From a virus, in the IMG/VR virus record IMGVR_UViG_3300029268_000016, positions 1-64,000 of that record: a DNA stretch of 64,000 bases, one strand, 5' to 3'. The position numbers and the translations under genes are program-made. Every line of letters starts with the position of its first letter. Position 1 is the stretch's first letter. Below the pieces are notes generated by a model. The model was given only the letters and a program-made list of their open reading frames with translations. It ran no database searches and was not told the origin of the DNA. This document shows positions 27,013 through 35,677 of this stretch, piece by piece.

Positions 27013-27819
27013 TCAGAACGGAATTTCGTCGTCGACAGCTGCTGTTGAACCCTTGCCACTGTCAAAGTCGCGGGTGTTCTCAGAGGCGTCAAAGCCTCCC
27101 AACAGATCCTTGACCTCCTTCGGGGTCTTCGGGGCGTAGATCGCGTCGTAGCGGAAGGGGACAAGCTTCCGGACGATCTTCCCGTCGGCGCCCTTGCTGA
27201 TGGCGAACACGCGCGAGAGCTTGGCAAACGCCTCTGCGCTCTCGTCAGCAGCGGTGTAGAGGTCGGCCAGCTTCTTTCCCTTGTAGGTCACGAGGTCAAA
27301 CAGCTTCGTCATGTCGACGTCGCGCGTGTACTCGTAGTCGTCTCCGACTGCAGGACTCTTGTCGGTCTCGCGGGTGACCTTGTAGAGCCGCCCGATGAGC
27401 GACTTCCCGTCTTTCGCCAAGTCCTGCATCTTGCGGTCGAGCTTCTGCGAAGTCTTGAACTTCGCAGGCAGCACCTTGATCTCGTACTGGCGGACGGTGC
27501 CCTTTTTGTCGGTCCACTTCGAGGTGTCGACAATCGTCAGCATCGAGACGCGGTAGCGCGAGTCCTTTCCTGCAACTTGGCAGCAGGCAGGCTCGCCATC
27601 TTCGGTCACCGGCGCGAGGCAAGTGATCCAGTTCTTCCAGTTCCCGTTGAGCTTCAGGTTGTGCTCGTCAAAGGTGAACGGTGCGTCGTCAACAAAGACG
27701 AAGTCGCGAGAGTCCTTGGCAGGCATCCAGACCCGGTCCGGTTCCCACGTGAACATGTCGCTCTTGCCGCCGCCGCTGTCCTTCGAGAAACCTGTCGAGT
27801 ACCAACTCTTTCCAGCCAT
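27013..27819 (-). CDS. Phage ssDNA-binding protein (second SSB type)
   Basis: 268 aa from ATG 27819 (AAGGA upstream). The protein ends ...AVDDEIPF, very like the acidic tip of bacterial SSB (DDDIPF) that recruits repair and replication proteins. The core contains FDEHNLKLNGNWKNWITCLA, YRVSMLTIVDTSKW and YEIKVLPAKF, compatible with an OB fold of the gp32/gp2.5-like phage class. The leader upstream carries a TGTTAC element (27905-27910) and an inverted repeat (GTGCTTG / CAAGCAC), and the gene is followed by a strong terminator. It is therefore likely a separately and strongly expressed unit. Confidence 0.75.
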   Translation of the reverse strand: MAGKSWYSTGFSKDSGGGKSDMFTWEPDRVWMPAKDSRDFVFVDDAPFTFDEHNLKLNGNWKNWITCLAPVTEDGEPACCQVAGKDSRYRVSMLTIVDTSKWTDKKGTVRQYEIKVLPAKFKTSQKLDRKMQDLAKDGKSLIGRLYKVTRETDKSPAVGDDYEYTRDVDMTKLFDLVTYKGKKLADLYTAADESAEAFAKLSRVFAISKGADGKIVRKLVPFRYDAIYAPKTPKEVKDLLGGFDASENTRDFDSGKGSTAAVDDEIPF

Positions 27820-27915
27820 TGTTTTTCCTTCGGCTTCCGTCTGGGAAGCACTTGCTGTTGTCCCTTGGTTGATGTGCTTGTCGGGACGTCCAAGCACCCA
27901 AGATGTAACAGGGTC

Positions 27916-28974
27916 TCAGTGAGTTCCAACGGCGTTCGGTGATCCAAGGGTCTCAGCCAACTCCAGAGCCGAGAGTTCGTCCGGGTCGCGGTTCATCGGG
28001 ATCTTTGCGATGCGCGTGGGGATGCGCGTGAGCAGGACGTCCTTCATCCGGTCCGCTGCTTCAAGCCCGGGGGTGTCGCCGTCGGGGAGGATCACGATGT
28101 TCTTGAAGAAGCGAACGAGCTTCTCGATCTGGATGCGGCTGACGTGCGTCCCCATGATGGCGACGCCTTGGTAGCCGTGCTGCCAGAGGTGGATCGCATC
28201 GAAGAATCCCTCGACGATGACGCCGGTTCCCTCGCCGCCCTCCTTCAGTCGGACCTCTCCGTAGAGGTAGCGGTCGCGCTGGAAGCCGAAAGAATGCAAA
28301 AACTTTCGTTTGCTTTCCCCCTCAAGTGAACGACCTGAGATTCCAACAAGTCTTTTTTTGCAGTCGCGGATGGGGATGGCGATTCGACGGGCCGTGCGGT
28401 GCCAGCGGAACTCCCAATCAGCAATGGACTTCTCATCGAGCCCTCGGCCCTTGAGGTAGTCGAACGACTCGCCGTCAAGAGGGTCGAAGGCCAGCAAGTC
28501 ATCCTCTGCCAAGACAGTCTCCGGCACGTCGTAGGCGTAGCCAAGCGCAGCCTGTGCGGTCTTCGCGGAGAGCCGGATGCCGCCCACGTCCATCGGCCCG
28601 GTTGGGCGACGTTCGGCCCTCTCAAGCGCAGCCTTCAGGATGTCGGTTGACGACATCGAGTCACGGTCCTTCGCCAGAACCCACTGGAATATCTCCGAGA
28701 ACGCAGCGGTGTCGTGGCCCCCGGTGGTCATCAGGGACCGCAGCCGGGTCAGCAACTCAAGGACGGAGCCCTTCGCGTTGCAGGTGAAGCAGCGGTAGTG
28801 GCTGGGCCCGTCGTCAATACGGATGCCGAAGGAGGAACTCTTGTCTTCGCGCGTCTTGTGCAGCTTCGTAAATGGAGCGAACGGGCATGACGCGTTCACC
28901 CATCCAGACATGTTCTGTCGGATGCGGTTGCACCCAATCTTATCCAAGAGGTAGGTGATGTCCTCGGCTTGCAT
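27916..28974 (-). CDS. dnaG: DnaG-type primase (zinc finger plus TOPRIM)
   Basis: 352 aa. N-terminal CHC2-type zinc-binding domain: SCPFAP (Cys30), His39, and YRCFTCNAKGS (Cys62, Cys65). The catalytic part has the TOPRIM signature GVIVEGFFDAIHLWQHGYQG, with the acidic Glu, and VILPDGDTPGLEAADRM, the DxD motif. It makes RNA primers for replication. Shorter than bacterial DnaG (~580 aa) because the helicase-binding C-terminal domain is absent. TGTTAC lies about 10 nt before the GGGGG/ATG start. Confidence 0.9.
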   Translation of the reverse strand: MQAEDITYLLDKIGCNRIRQNMSGWVNASCPFAPFTKLHKTREDKSSSFGIRIDDGPSHYRCFTCNAKGSVLELLTRLRSLMTTGGHDTAAFSEIFQWVLAKDRDSMSSTDILKAALERAERRPTGPMDVGGIRLSAKTAQAALGYAYDVPETVLAEDDLLAFDPLDGESFDYLKGRGLDEKSIADWEFRWHRTARRIAIPIRDCKKRLVGISGRSLEGESKRKFLHSFGFQRDRYLYGEVRLKEGGEGTGVIVEGFFDAIHLWQHGYQGVAIMGTHVSRIQIEKLVRFFKNIVILPDGDTPGLEAADRMKDVLLTRIPTRIAKIPMNRDPDELSALELAETLGSPNAVGTH

Positions 28975-28994
28975 GCCACCCCCTGTAACACCGA

Positions 28995-29390
28995 TCAGGT
29001 GATGTCGATGACCGACTTGTTGACGCGCTTTCGTTCTTCAACAAGCAGCTGAACGTAGAATTTGTCGAACCGCTTAGTTTTCGTGGCGCCGCCTGGCTCG
29101 CGGCGGTGAACGGAGTCCCGCTCACGCCCGTAGGAGGTGAGCGAGATGGCTTCTCGGCTGCTCGACTCAGAGACCATACGGTACTTCTTGAGCTGGGCGA
29201 GGGCGATGTCCATCGCGGCGTTGAACTTGGTCGGGTCGAAGTTGTCTGTGTTCGGTGACGACTTCACAGGAACCTTGTTCCTACTGTTTGCAGGGCGCGC
29301 GCGAGGCAAGTCCGCGCGCAAGAAAATGGCAAGAACCATGTGCTTGAAGAGGAAAGGGTAATCCGGAACCTTGAAGCCGTCTTCAGCCAC
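28995..29390 (-). CDS. Hypothetical protein between helicase and primase
   Basis: 131 aa, predicted helical with a basic C-terminal third (SVHRREPGGATKTKRFDKF). No family recognised. It begins 9 nt after the DnaB stop and ends 20 nt before the primase start. A TGTTAC element overlaps its 3' flank (28985-28990), and a GACCATACGGTAC site lies inside it (29172-29184). Confidence 0.6.
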   Translation of the reverse strand: MAEDGFKVPDYPFLFKHMVLAIFLRADLPRARPANSRNKVPVKSSPNTDNFDPTKFNAAMDIALAQLKKYRMVSESSSREAISLTSYGRERDSVHRREPGGATKTKRFDKFYVQLLVEERKRVNKSVIDIT

Positions 29391-29399
29391 ACCAACCTC

Positions 29400-30701
29400 C
29401 TAGAACAGGTCGCCGATAGGGTCGTCAGCAGCCGCGTCAGGCCCGCTCGGAACGCCAGATGGGGCGAACGCGGGGGAACCGCCGAAGTTCGCCTTCGGAA
29501 TCTCAGAGAAGTCCATACGCTCGAAGTCCCAGTTGCACTCGATCTCCTCGCTCTCGCCCTCGCGCACCTTCAGCGGCTTGAAAGCCATGCGGCGGTTCTT
29601 CTTCATCTCCTCGGTCTGGATGAGGCCGAAGATGAGGTCAGCGTTCCAGCCTGCCACGTCCGTCATCGCGATGCTGTCCGCCTGCACCGTCTTGGCTTGG
29701 TTGACCTTCACCTCGCGGTTGAACTGCATGGTCGCAACCACCGCTGCCTTGCTGCGCTTGGCAATGCGTTTCAGCTCGTCGAAGACGTTGGCAGCTCGCT
29801 CGGTCCGGGTGAGCCCGTGGACCTTCAGCAGGTACGCGCCGTCGACGATCACGAGGTCCGGCTTCTCATCCATCACGATGCCTGCGAACGAGTCCATGCT
29901 GAAGTCGAAGTCGCCGCCGACGATGTTCAGGTTGGGGCTGTTCTCGATCGCTTTGATGCCGTCGCGGATGCGCTTCTCCGTGAACGAGTCGAGCTTGCCG
30001 CGTCTGAAGTCGCCGTAAGGGATCCTGAACTTCGTGGCGAGGTAGCGCATCGCCATCGTTTCCTTCGACATTTCTGTCGTCGCGATGAGCACCTTCTTGC
30101 CCTGATCCCATGCCGTCCCCGCGAGGAGGATCGCCGACCACGTCTTGCCGATACCCATGCGGGCCACGAACAGGACAAGGTCTTCCGGCCAGAGCCCCAG
30201 CGTCGAGTCGTTGATGGTCGGCCACGGGGTCTGGATGCCGCGTTCGCCTCGCTTGATCTTCTCGTAGTACTCGATGACCTTCCCACCCAAGCCGGGGATG
30301 CTCTCAACGAGAGCCGTCCGGGTGTCGAGCTTGCGCATCTCGCGCAGCAGGTCTTCGACAGCAGCCTGACCCTTCGCAGGCTCCCCCAAGTCGAGGAGGT
30401 TGATGAGGTGCTTCACCCCACCGTGCAGAGTGGTGTGCAGCTTCCGGTCGTAGGCAGCGTTGATCAGGTACGGGAGCGGATCGGTCGTCGGGGCAGGAAC
30501 GAGCACCCCGGTCTCTCGCTCGACCAGCGAAGCCGACGGGACGTCGTCGTAGGTCTTGTAGAACGCTGTGGCGAAGTCGTAGACGACCTTGCCATCCCCT
30601 TCGAGGAGGTCAGCTCGGAAGCCCTTCTCAGCAAGAAGACGGATGCTCTGCTTGCCTCCAGCGAGGACTGCGGAGACTAGCGACAGGTCGAGATCGGCCA
30701 C
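29400..30701 (-). CDS. dnaB: Replicative DNA helicase, DnaB-like
   Basis: 433 aa. An N-terminal helical domain (~1-100) precedes a linker and the RecA-like motor. H1/Walker A is ARMGIGKTWSA; the following segment VLIATTEMSKETMAMRYLA is H1a. Walker B is DLVIVDGAYLL, H3 is VVATMQFNREVK with the sensor Gln, and the C-terminal part has an arginine-finger region. It forms the hexameric helicase at the fork and is loaded by the DnaC-like protein encoded directly upstream (1-nt spacing). Confidence 0.9.
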   Translation of the reverse strand: MADLDLSLVSAVLAGGKQSIRLLAEKGFRADLLEGDGKVVYDFATAFYKTYDDVPSASLVERETGVLVPAPTTDPLPYLINAAYDRKLHTTLHGGVKHLINLLDLGEPAKGQAAVEDLLREMRKLDTRTALVESIPGLGGKVIEYYEKIKRGERGIQTPWPTINDSTLGLWPEDLVLFVARMGIGKTWSAILLAGTAWDQGKKVLIATTEMSKETMAMRYLATKFRIPYGDFRRGKLDSFTEKRIRDGIKAIENSPNLNIVGGDFDFSMDSFAGIVMDEKPDLVIVDGAYLLKVHGLTRTERAANVFDELKRIAKRSKAAVVATMQFNREVKVNQAKTVQADSIAMTDVAGWNADLIFGLIQTEEMKKNRRMAFKPLKVREGESEEIECNWDFERMDFSEIPKANFGGSPAFAPSGVPSGPDAAADDPIGDLF

Positions 30702-31328
30702 TCAGCCCCCAAGGTCTTTTCGGAGTTGCAACGACGCTTCATCTTGCCGCTCGGCTCCTTCACAGGAGACCGCGTGGAAGGTTCCGCGCATGGAATGAAG
30801 GATCGACGGGTAGTCGATTGAAAAGTCTTCTGGTCCGAGTCTGGTAGAGAGCACCGTGGTCTTCCCACGCGCAGACCGGCTTTTCAGTAGATGCTCCACG
30901 TCGCTGATGCCGAACGTGAAGTTGCGAAAGTCGTCTGCTGCAAGGTCGTCGATGACGAGGATGTCGACCGTGCGTACACGAGACATGATGGACTCTGACG
31001 AGTCAAAGTCTTCGTTCTCTTTGAGGGACTGCCGAAGCTCTTTCACTGTCGTGTAGTAACCGACGTGGCCGTGTTCCCAACCGGCTTTGAGGATCACGAT
31101 GCCACCGCAGGTCTTGCCCGATCCTGCGGGGCCAAAGATCCAGAAGCCCACCCCTCGGCGAAGCATCGAATGGATGTTGGCGACGTAGCGGTGAATCGGA
31201 CGCTTCAGTTCCAGAGTCAGCTTCTGGTAGATCGAACCCCACAGGCGTTCAGGTACGTTCATGCGACGCAGGGCCCACTCGTCGCACACCATCAGCGGAG
31301 GCTGGGGAGGTGCCGGGGGAGCCATCAT
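30702..31328 (-). CDS. Helicase loader, DnaC/lambda-P-like AAA+ ATPase
   Basis: 208 aa; ATG at 31328 or 31325 (ATGATG overlaps the initiator stop). Walker A FGPAGSGKTCGG, then YYTTVKELRQSL, Walker B DILVIDDLAADDF and a sensor-1 region KTTVLSTRLG. The order matches the DnaC/IstB class of helicase loaders. It lies between the initiator and DnaB, the arrangement initiator-loader-helicase that loads DnaB onto an origin. Confidence 0.85.
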   Translation of the reverse strand: MMAPPAPPQPPLMVCDEWALRRMNVPERLWGSIYQKLTLELKRPIHRYVANIHSMLRRGVGFWIFGPAGSGKTCGGIVILKAGWEHGHVGYYTTVKELRQSLKENEDFDSSESIMSRVRTVDILVIDDLAADDFRNFTFGISDVEHLLKSRSARGKTTVLSTRLGPEDFSIDYPSILHSMRGTFHAVSCEGAERQDEASLQLRKDLGG

Positions 31329-33373
31329 TTCTTGACACCCGCCTTCGTCGCCCGATGAGCCGCAAGCAGCTCGGGAGGAGGAACCGCAAACGGATCGTGT
31401 TTGACCGTCGCCAGCCACTCCGCGTACTCGGTTTTGTTCATCGGGGTTTTGATGAGGCGTCGCAGTTCAGCGAAGACCGAGGCGTGGCATGCGTAGAGCA
31501 GGCCGATGGTCGGGACGCCGTCGCGGGTCTTCGTCAAAAGCGGACCGAACTTGTCCCAGTGGGTCACGAACCCTCGCACAAGGTGCTCCACCGTGGCCTC
31601 GTCACCACCGTAGCCTTCGAGTAGGTCCGTGATCAGCTTCCCCTCTTTGCGCGCAAGGAGCTTCCCACCTTCGCGCTTGAACCACGTGATCTGCGGCACG
31701 TCAGGGAAGGCCGCACCCATCTCCTCGCGCCACGCCAGCTCGATGCGCTGCGCTGCGGGCTTCTGGCTTCGGTACGGGGCATCGCTGGTCAAGTTGGCCT
31801 TCTTGCGCTCCTTGGTCCGCTGCTTCTGAAATTTTGCCTCCACCGCAGCCCGGCTCCGCTGCTTGGCCTGCTCCACCACCGCCATCACCGCAGAGAGGTC
31901 AGGGGGGACAGCCGGAAGGGCCTCTCCAGCCCCGGGAACGGCCTCGGGAGCCGCGCTAGGGGTACCGGTAGGGGGTTGGGTCGGGTCTGAGGCTCTGGTG
32001 CGGTTTGGGAGCGTCACGCGGGGTTCCTCGTTTCGGGGTGGGTCCTCCGAGCCTGTAACCGAGGTTCCCAAGTTTTCCGCTGACAGCCGTGGACTCGGCT
32101 CGACGGGGGAAAGGGGGGCGAGCGGAACTGGGGGTTTGGGGGTCGGCTCCGGCTCCGGCTCCGGAAACGAGTTCAACAACGAGTTCGAGTTCAGCAGCGG
32201 AAACGAGTTGAGCGGCGAAGCTGAGAATCCTGAATCGAGACTGCGACCAAGGCAGACGAAGGCTGCCGAAGGTTCGCTGCCTGAACCGAAGGGAGAAAGG
32301 ATCAAATACGAAGTATTTGAGCCTTTCCCCGTAGGGGAAGGCATTCTATGTCCACTATGTATGTACGGATTTTCAGCCGTCGTAACTCCCTGAAAACTCG
32401 GCTGAAAGTCGATGTCGTACCCCGTTTCTGATGTTCTCTCAGGGGACATCTGATGTTCCCTGAGGGGACATCGCAACTCGGCGATGTCGCTTTCCGACCC
32501 TCGATAATTCAGGGACTTAGCCGATGCGCTTTCGACGGTTTCGGTCTCTTTTCGCTCGCCGGGGACATCGAGCGCTTGCGGACATCTGATGTTACCGGAA
32601 AAATTCCAGACTGCTGCGTTTTCAAGGGGTTGCCGCAGATTGAGTTGGATACCGTCGGTCTTCCCGGGAACATCGCACGCTTCTGAGTCGGTCAGAGGCG
32701 GGTGGAACCAGAACGGGACATCGAGCCTTTCAACGGGTGGGAGGACGCTCTTGGAGAGCGCGCGCTGAGGCTTCGACTGCTTGAGTTTGGGACCGGCTGT
32801 CGGCTTGAGGTGGACGACCGGCATCACGTACCCGGTGGGGAGAGCCCCCGCCTTGTTCAAGACATCGGCTGCCGTCGCATGCTGGTTGGCCGGGGAAAGC
32901 TTGCGGTAGGACGTTCCCCAGCAAGCCTTGGCGTGGTCGTTGGCTTTCTCGTACCAGCTTTGCTGCACTGCGTCAGCGTAGACGGCTTCGGCCCATGTCG
33001 ACCCTTGCGGGCGTCTGATGCCCAGCTCGTAGATTTTGTCACGCCCGGTTCGCCCTCCCATCACGATCCAGCCGAGGTTGGCCAGTTTTCGGAGCTGCTG
33101 GTTCACGCGGGGGCGCGAGACGCCTGAGACTTCCGCCAGCTGGGACTGGCTGACCTTGGCTGAGAGGAAGCCGAGCACGGTCCGCTCGCAAAGGTCGTCG
33201 GGACCATATGTTTCCTGTCGCCAGACGAAGGCACGTAGCGCGTCGTAGACGGCGAGCGTCTGCAGACCCAGCAGGGATGGTAGGTGAAGTCGATGGCGAA
33301 GGTGGAGGACTTGGTCGAAGCCGGTCGGAACTACTGCGCTGCTGGAAGTCTGTGCGCGCGCCTGCTTCGCCAT
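31325..33373 (-). CDS. Replication initiator-like protein with winged-helix domain; gene carries origin-like repeats
   Basis: 682 aa. N-terminal winged helix at about residues 60-125: VSQSQLAEVSGVSRPRVNQQ followed by LGWIVMGGRTGRD. The middle (~190-500) is low complexity and carries the DNA repeats described separately. The C-terminal ~110 residues are helical (ITWFKREGGKLLARKEGKL, YGGDEATVEHLVRGFVTHWD) and resemble the DnaD/lambda-O type C-terminal segment that contacts a helicase loader. Order on the strand is initiator, loader, DnaB, as in lambda O-P plus host DnaB. Its leader holds two hairpins (33434-33460 and 33391-33408). Confidence 0.7.
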   Translation of the reverse strand: MAKQARAQTSSSAVVPTGFDQVLHLRHRLHLPSLLGLQTLAVYDALRAFVWRQETYGPDDLCERTVLGFLSAKVSQSQLAEVSGVSRPRVNQQLRKLANLGWIVMGGRTGRDKIYELGIRRPQGSTWAEAVYADAVQQSWYEKANDHAKACWGTSYRKLSPANQHATAADVLNKAGALPTGYVMPVVHLKPTAGPKLKQSKPQRALSKSVLPPVERLDVPFWFHPPLTDSEACDVPGKTDGIQLNLRQPLENAAVWNFSGNIRCPQALDVPGERKETETVESASAKSLNYRGSESDIAELRCPLREHQMSPERTSETGYDIDFQPSFQGVTTAENPYIHSGHRMPSPTGKGSNTSYLILSPFGSGSEPSAAFVCLGRSLDSGFSASPLNSFPLLNSNSLLNSFPEPEPEPTPKPPVPLAPLSPVEPSPRLSAENLGTSVTGSEDPPRNEEPRVTLPNRTRASDPTQPPTGTPSAAPEAVPGAGEALPAVPPDLSAVMAVVEQAKQRSRAAVEAKFQKQRTKERKKANLTSDAPYRSQKPAAQRIELAWREEMGAAFPDVPQITWFKREGGKLLARKEGKLITDLLEGYGGDEATVEHLVRGFVTHWDKFGPLLTKTRDGVPTIGLLYACHASVFAELRRLIKTPMNKTEYAEWLATVKHDPFAVPPPELLAAHRATKAGVKK
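32302..32725. repeat. Candidate replication origin: iterons, inverted repeats and AT-richer block inside initiator gene
   Basis: Two tandem 22-bp repeats (32427-32448 and 32449-32470) agree at 20 of 22 positions; each ends in AGGGGACA. The half-site GGGACATC or its variants recurs at 32442-32450, 32464-32472, 32561-32569, 32580-32586, 32665-32672 and 32714-32721, in places as an inverted repeat GGACATC-T-GATGTT (32444 and 32580). Next to them lie a perfect palindrome TCAAATAC-gaa-GTATTTGA (32302-32320), a hairpin (32321-32342) and AT-richer DNA to ~32400. The 22-bp period is not a multiple of three, so protein repetition does not explain it. Confidence 0.65.
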
Positions 33374-33390
33374 GAGTGCTCCAGAGTGAT

Positions 33391-33460
33391 CCCGCTTCGG
33401 TCAGCGGGGGCCAATTCCTGCCGGATGTCCCGAAGGCACGCAAACAGATTCGGCGTGCCT
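33391..33460 (-). promoter_or_regulatory. Leader hairpins of the initiator gene
   Basis: Two inverted repeats lie in the 5' leader of the initiator gene. AGGCACGC/GCGTGCCT (8 bp, 33434-33460) and CCCGCT/AGCGGG (6 bp, loop 6, 33391-33408) both sit before the GGAG of the start at 33373. A GGGACATCC copy lies between them (33422-33430), so the initiator could also control its own gene. Confidence 0.5.
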
Positions 33461-33470
33461 CGCTGTTGAC

Positions 33471-33496
33471 AAAAAACGGCGCCTCAAAGAGCGCCG
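33471..33496. terminator. Rho-independent terminator between VWA gene and initiator gene
   Basis: Hairpin CGGCGC/GCGCCG with an 8-nt loop. On the minus strand it is followed by TTTTTT, about 30 nt after the VWA protein stop (33525). The plus-strand side also has a short T run, so it may work both ways. Confidence 0.8.
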
Positions 33497-33524
33497 CTTT
33501 TCTAAGAACTTGTGAGACGAATTC

Positions 33525-35675
33525 TCAACCACCTTTGAGGTGGTTGGCAACCGATGTCGAGACCAGATCCACCAGTGTTTTCGTCAGGGACTCGAAATTC
33601 TTGCCCTTCTTGACACGCCTCCATCGGCGCTTGTTGCCGAACATCTTGTGGCAAGCGGCGGTGTCGATGCCATCTCCGATCACGAGCGTTGTGGTCTCAA
33701 CCTTCAGCTTCGACGCGCGCGTCAGCTCTCGGTGAACGGCATCGTAGGCGGACTTACCATCAAGGGTGTCGTCGTGGTTTGGCTCTCCGTCGGTCAGTAG
33801 GATGAGGTGCTTCTTCTCGTACCCTGCGCTCAACCAGTTCAGCGCAATCCGGATCGCTGTCGCCATCGGCGTCGTTCCGATCGCAGGCATCTCGTGGCTA
33901 TCAGCGACGTCGATGTTTGGTGCGATGCGTGAGATGCACACCGACTTGTTTGACCCGTGGAAGCCCCATGAGTGCATCTCGACGTTCTGGATTTTCAAGG
34001 CTCCTCGCAAGATCCGAGCGGCGCGCTCAACTGCTACGGAGGGGTGCCCATCCATCGAGGAGGAGCGGTCGGTGAGGATCAGTACCTTGAACCCGCGCCC
34101 GGATATGTCGGTGCGGAACACCGGGCCGACTTGGCCAGACACTCTTTGCGCGATGAGGGCCTGCACATCGATCTCGACACCGTCGTCGGTAAGCGCCTTC
34201 GCATTCCGGTTCTTCACGCGGCGGAAGATGTCTTTCATGCGCGCCACCGTGCGGAGGTCATCAGGATTGAGGGCCTGCACTTTGTGTGTCGCGACGTCGA
34301 TGTCTCTGAAGACCACCCGGTCGCCCACGTTGCGCGTGCTCCAGTCGCGCTCCGAAGGATCAGCCACCTGTTCGAGGGCCTCTTGGATGGTGTCCATCAC
34401 CTTGACCATGTCCTCCTCGGACTTGTCGAGGAAGGCATCGAGGGCGTCTTTGTTGGAGACGTCGGTCGCGTAGGCGTCTGCGACGAGCTTCCGTGCGTTG
34501 GTCGAGAAGCTGTTGTCCTTTACAGCAGAGGGTCTGTCGTTGTTGACCCGATCGAGGGCTGTCTGCATGGGTGACTTCGCTGCCTGACCGATCGCTCTTG
34601 CAGCGTCGAGGAGCTTCTTGAAGGCGTCAATCCGCTCTTCTGGAGTGGCGTCTACCTTGGGTGGTTCCCAATCCGCTCCTCCGCCTGCACCACTCCCGTC
34701 GCCGCTAGAAGCCGGGGACGAAGGTTGCGTCGAGGACTGTGCGGTGTCGTCAGGTTGAGCCCCCTTGCCACCGCCTTTGGCAGCGGCACCGGCGTCACCG
34801 TCACCAGCATCACCGTCGTCCCCATCAGGGGAGTCGTCTCCACCATCAGCGTCGTCTCCGGAGTCTTTCCCCATGTCGTCGAGGTCGGTCTTCATGGTCG
34901 ACTTGCCTGCGTTGGGAGGCGGCGGGAGCTTCTTGGTGATGCGGATCATCTCAGAGACGATCTGGGTCATCAGCCACTTGCCAATCACGAACGTAGACCC
35001 GGGACCCTTGCGCTCAACCTTCTTCAGCGAAGCGACCATCGCAGGCTCGAAGCGGTCGAACACGCCGGAAGGGACCTTCGCGTTGTAGGCCACGCAGAGG
35101 AAGTAGCCGATGATGTCGTCGTGGGCAGTCGCCTTCTTCTTCTGGACGATGGCGCGGCTGTGTTCTTCGAGGCGCTTGTAGCTGCCCGGGTAGAGCATGG
35201 CCCAGAGGCTGTTGACGCGGTGGTCTTCGATGACGTTCAAGATCGTGGCGACCATGCCTGTCAGGTGGTTGCGGTCGGTGTCATTCATCACCGTGCCGAA
35301 GGCAGCGAGGGCTTTTGACACCTGCAGGACGTACTGCTCGCAGAAGGTCTTCTTCGCCTCGAAGTTCGACTTGAACAGGTTGTGCGAGATCTCGTGCTCG
35401 ACAAATTCGTAGAAGTAGGGGTGGCTGACTGGTGCTCCGATGTTCACGCCGTCGGTGTACGCGAACTTCGCGTCGATCAGGTCCAACCTGCGCCCCAAGA
35501 GGCGGCTGAAGGTTGTCACCGTTTTCGTCGCAGCGACGAGTCGGTCCCGTAGGACGCTCTCCTCTGACTCCATCGCGAGCAGCTGCCCGTAGCGTTCAAG
35601 GCTGGCAAGGTCGTTGACCAGCGCAAGGTCGGAGGCGAGGGTGATGTGCTTTGTGTTGATTTGCTCAGTGGTCAT
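33525..35675 (-). CDS. VWA-domain protein with HExxH motif (CobT/DUF2201-like partner of AAA+)
   Basis: 716 aa from ATG 35675 (AGAAGG, spacing 7); GTG 35681 is an alternative. N-terminal part has FVEHEISHNLF, an HExxH metal-binding motif (His94, Glu95, His98). The middle (~250-340) is acidic, Asp/Gly-rich and disordered. The C-terminal VWA domain shows the MIDAS pieces ILTDRSSSMDG, GTTPMATAI and LLTDGEPNHDD. Such proteins act with CbbQ/MoxR-type AAA+ ATPases to remodel or insert metal into target proteins; phage homologues are often annotated CobT. Directly coupled to the AAA+ gene upstream. Confidence 0.85.
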   Translation of the reverse strand: MTTEQINTKHITLASDLALVNDLASLERYGQLLAMESEESVLRDRLVAATKTVTTFSRLLGRRLDLIDAKFAYTDGVNIGAPVSHPYFYEFVEHEISHNLFKSNFEAKKTFCEQYVLQVSKALAAFGTVMNDTDRNHLTGMVATILNVIEDHRVNSLWAMLYPGSYKRLEEHSRAIVQKKKATAHDDIIGYFLCVAYNAKVPSGVFDRFEPAMVASLKKVERKGPGSTFVIGKWLMTQIVSEMIRITKKLPPPPNAGKSTMKTDLDDMGKDSGDDADGGDDSPDGDDGDAGDGDAGAAAKGGGKGAQPDDTAQSSTQPSSPASSGDGSGAGGGADWEPPKVDATPEERIDAFKKLLDAARAIGQAAKSPMQTALDRVNNDRPSAVKDNSFSTNARKLVADAYATDVSNKDALDAFLDKSEEDMVKVMDTIQEALEQVADPSERDWSTRNVGDRVVFRDIDVATHKVQALNPDDLRTVARMKDIFRRVKNRNAKALTDDGVEIDVQALIAQRVSGQVGPVFRTDISGRGFKVLILTDRSSSMDGHPSVAVERAARILRGALKIQNVEMHSWGFHGSNKSVCISRIAPNIDVADSHEMPAIGTTPMATAIRIALNWLSAGYEKKHLILLTDGEPNHDDTLDGKSAYDAVHRELTRASKLKVETTTLVIGDGIDTAACHKMFGNKRRWRRVKKGKNFESLTKTLVDLVSTSVANHLKGG

Positions 35676-35677
35676 GT

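Noticed and set aside
29340-30680. 446-aa plus-strand frame opposite DnaB
   Set aside because: Shadow of the helicase, which has all motifs.
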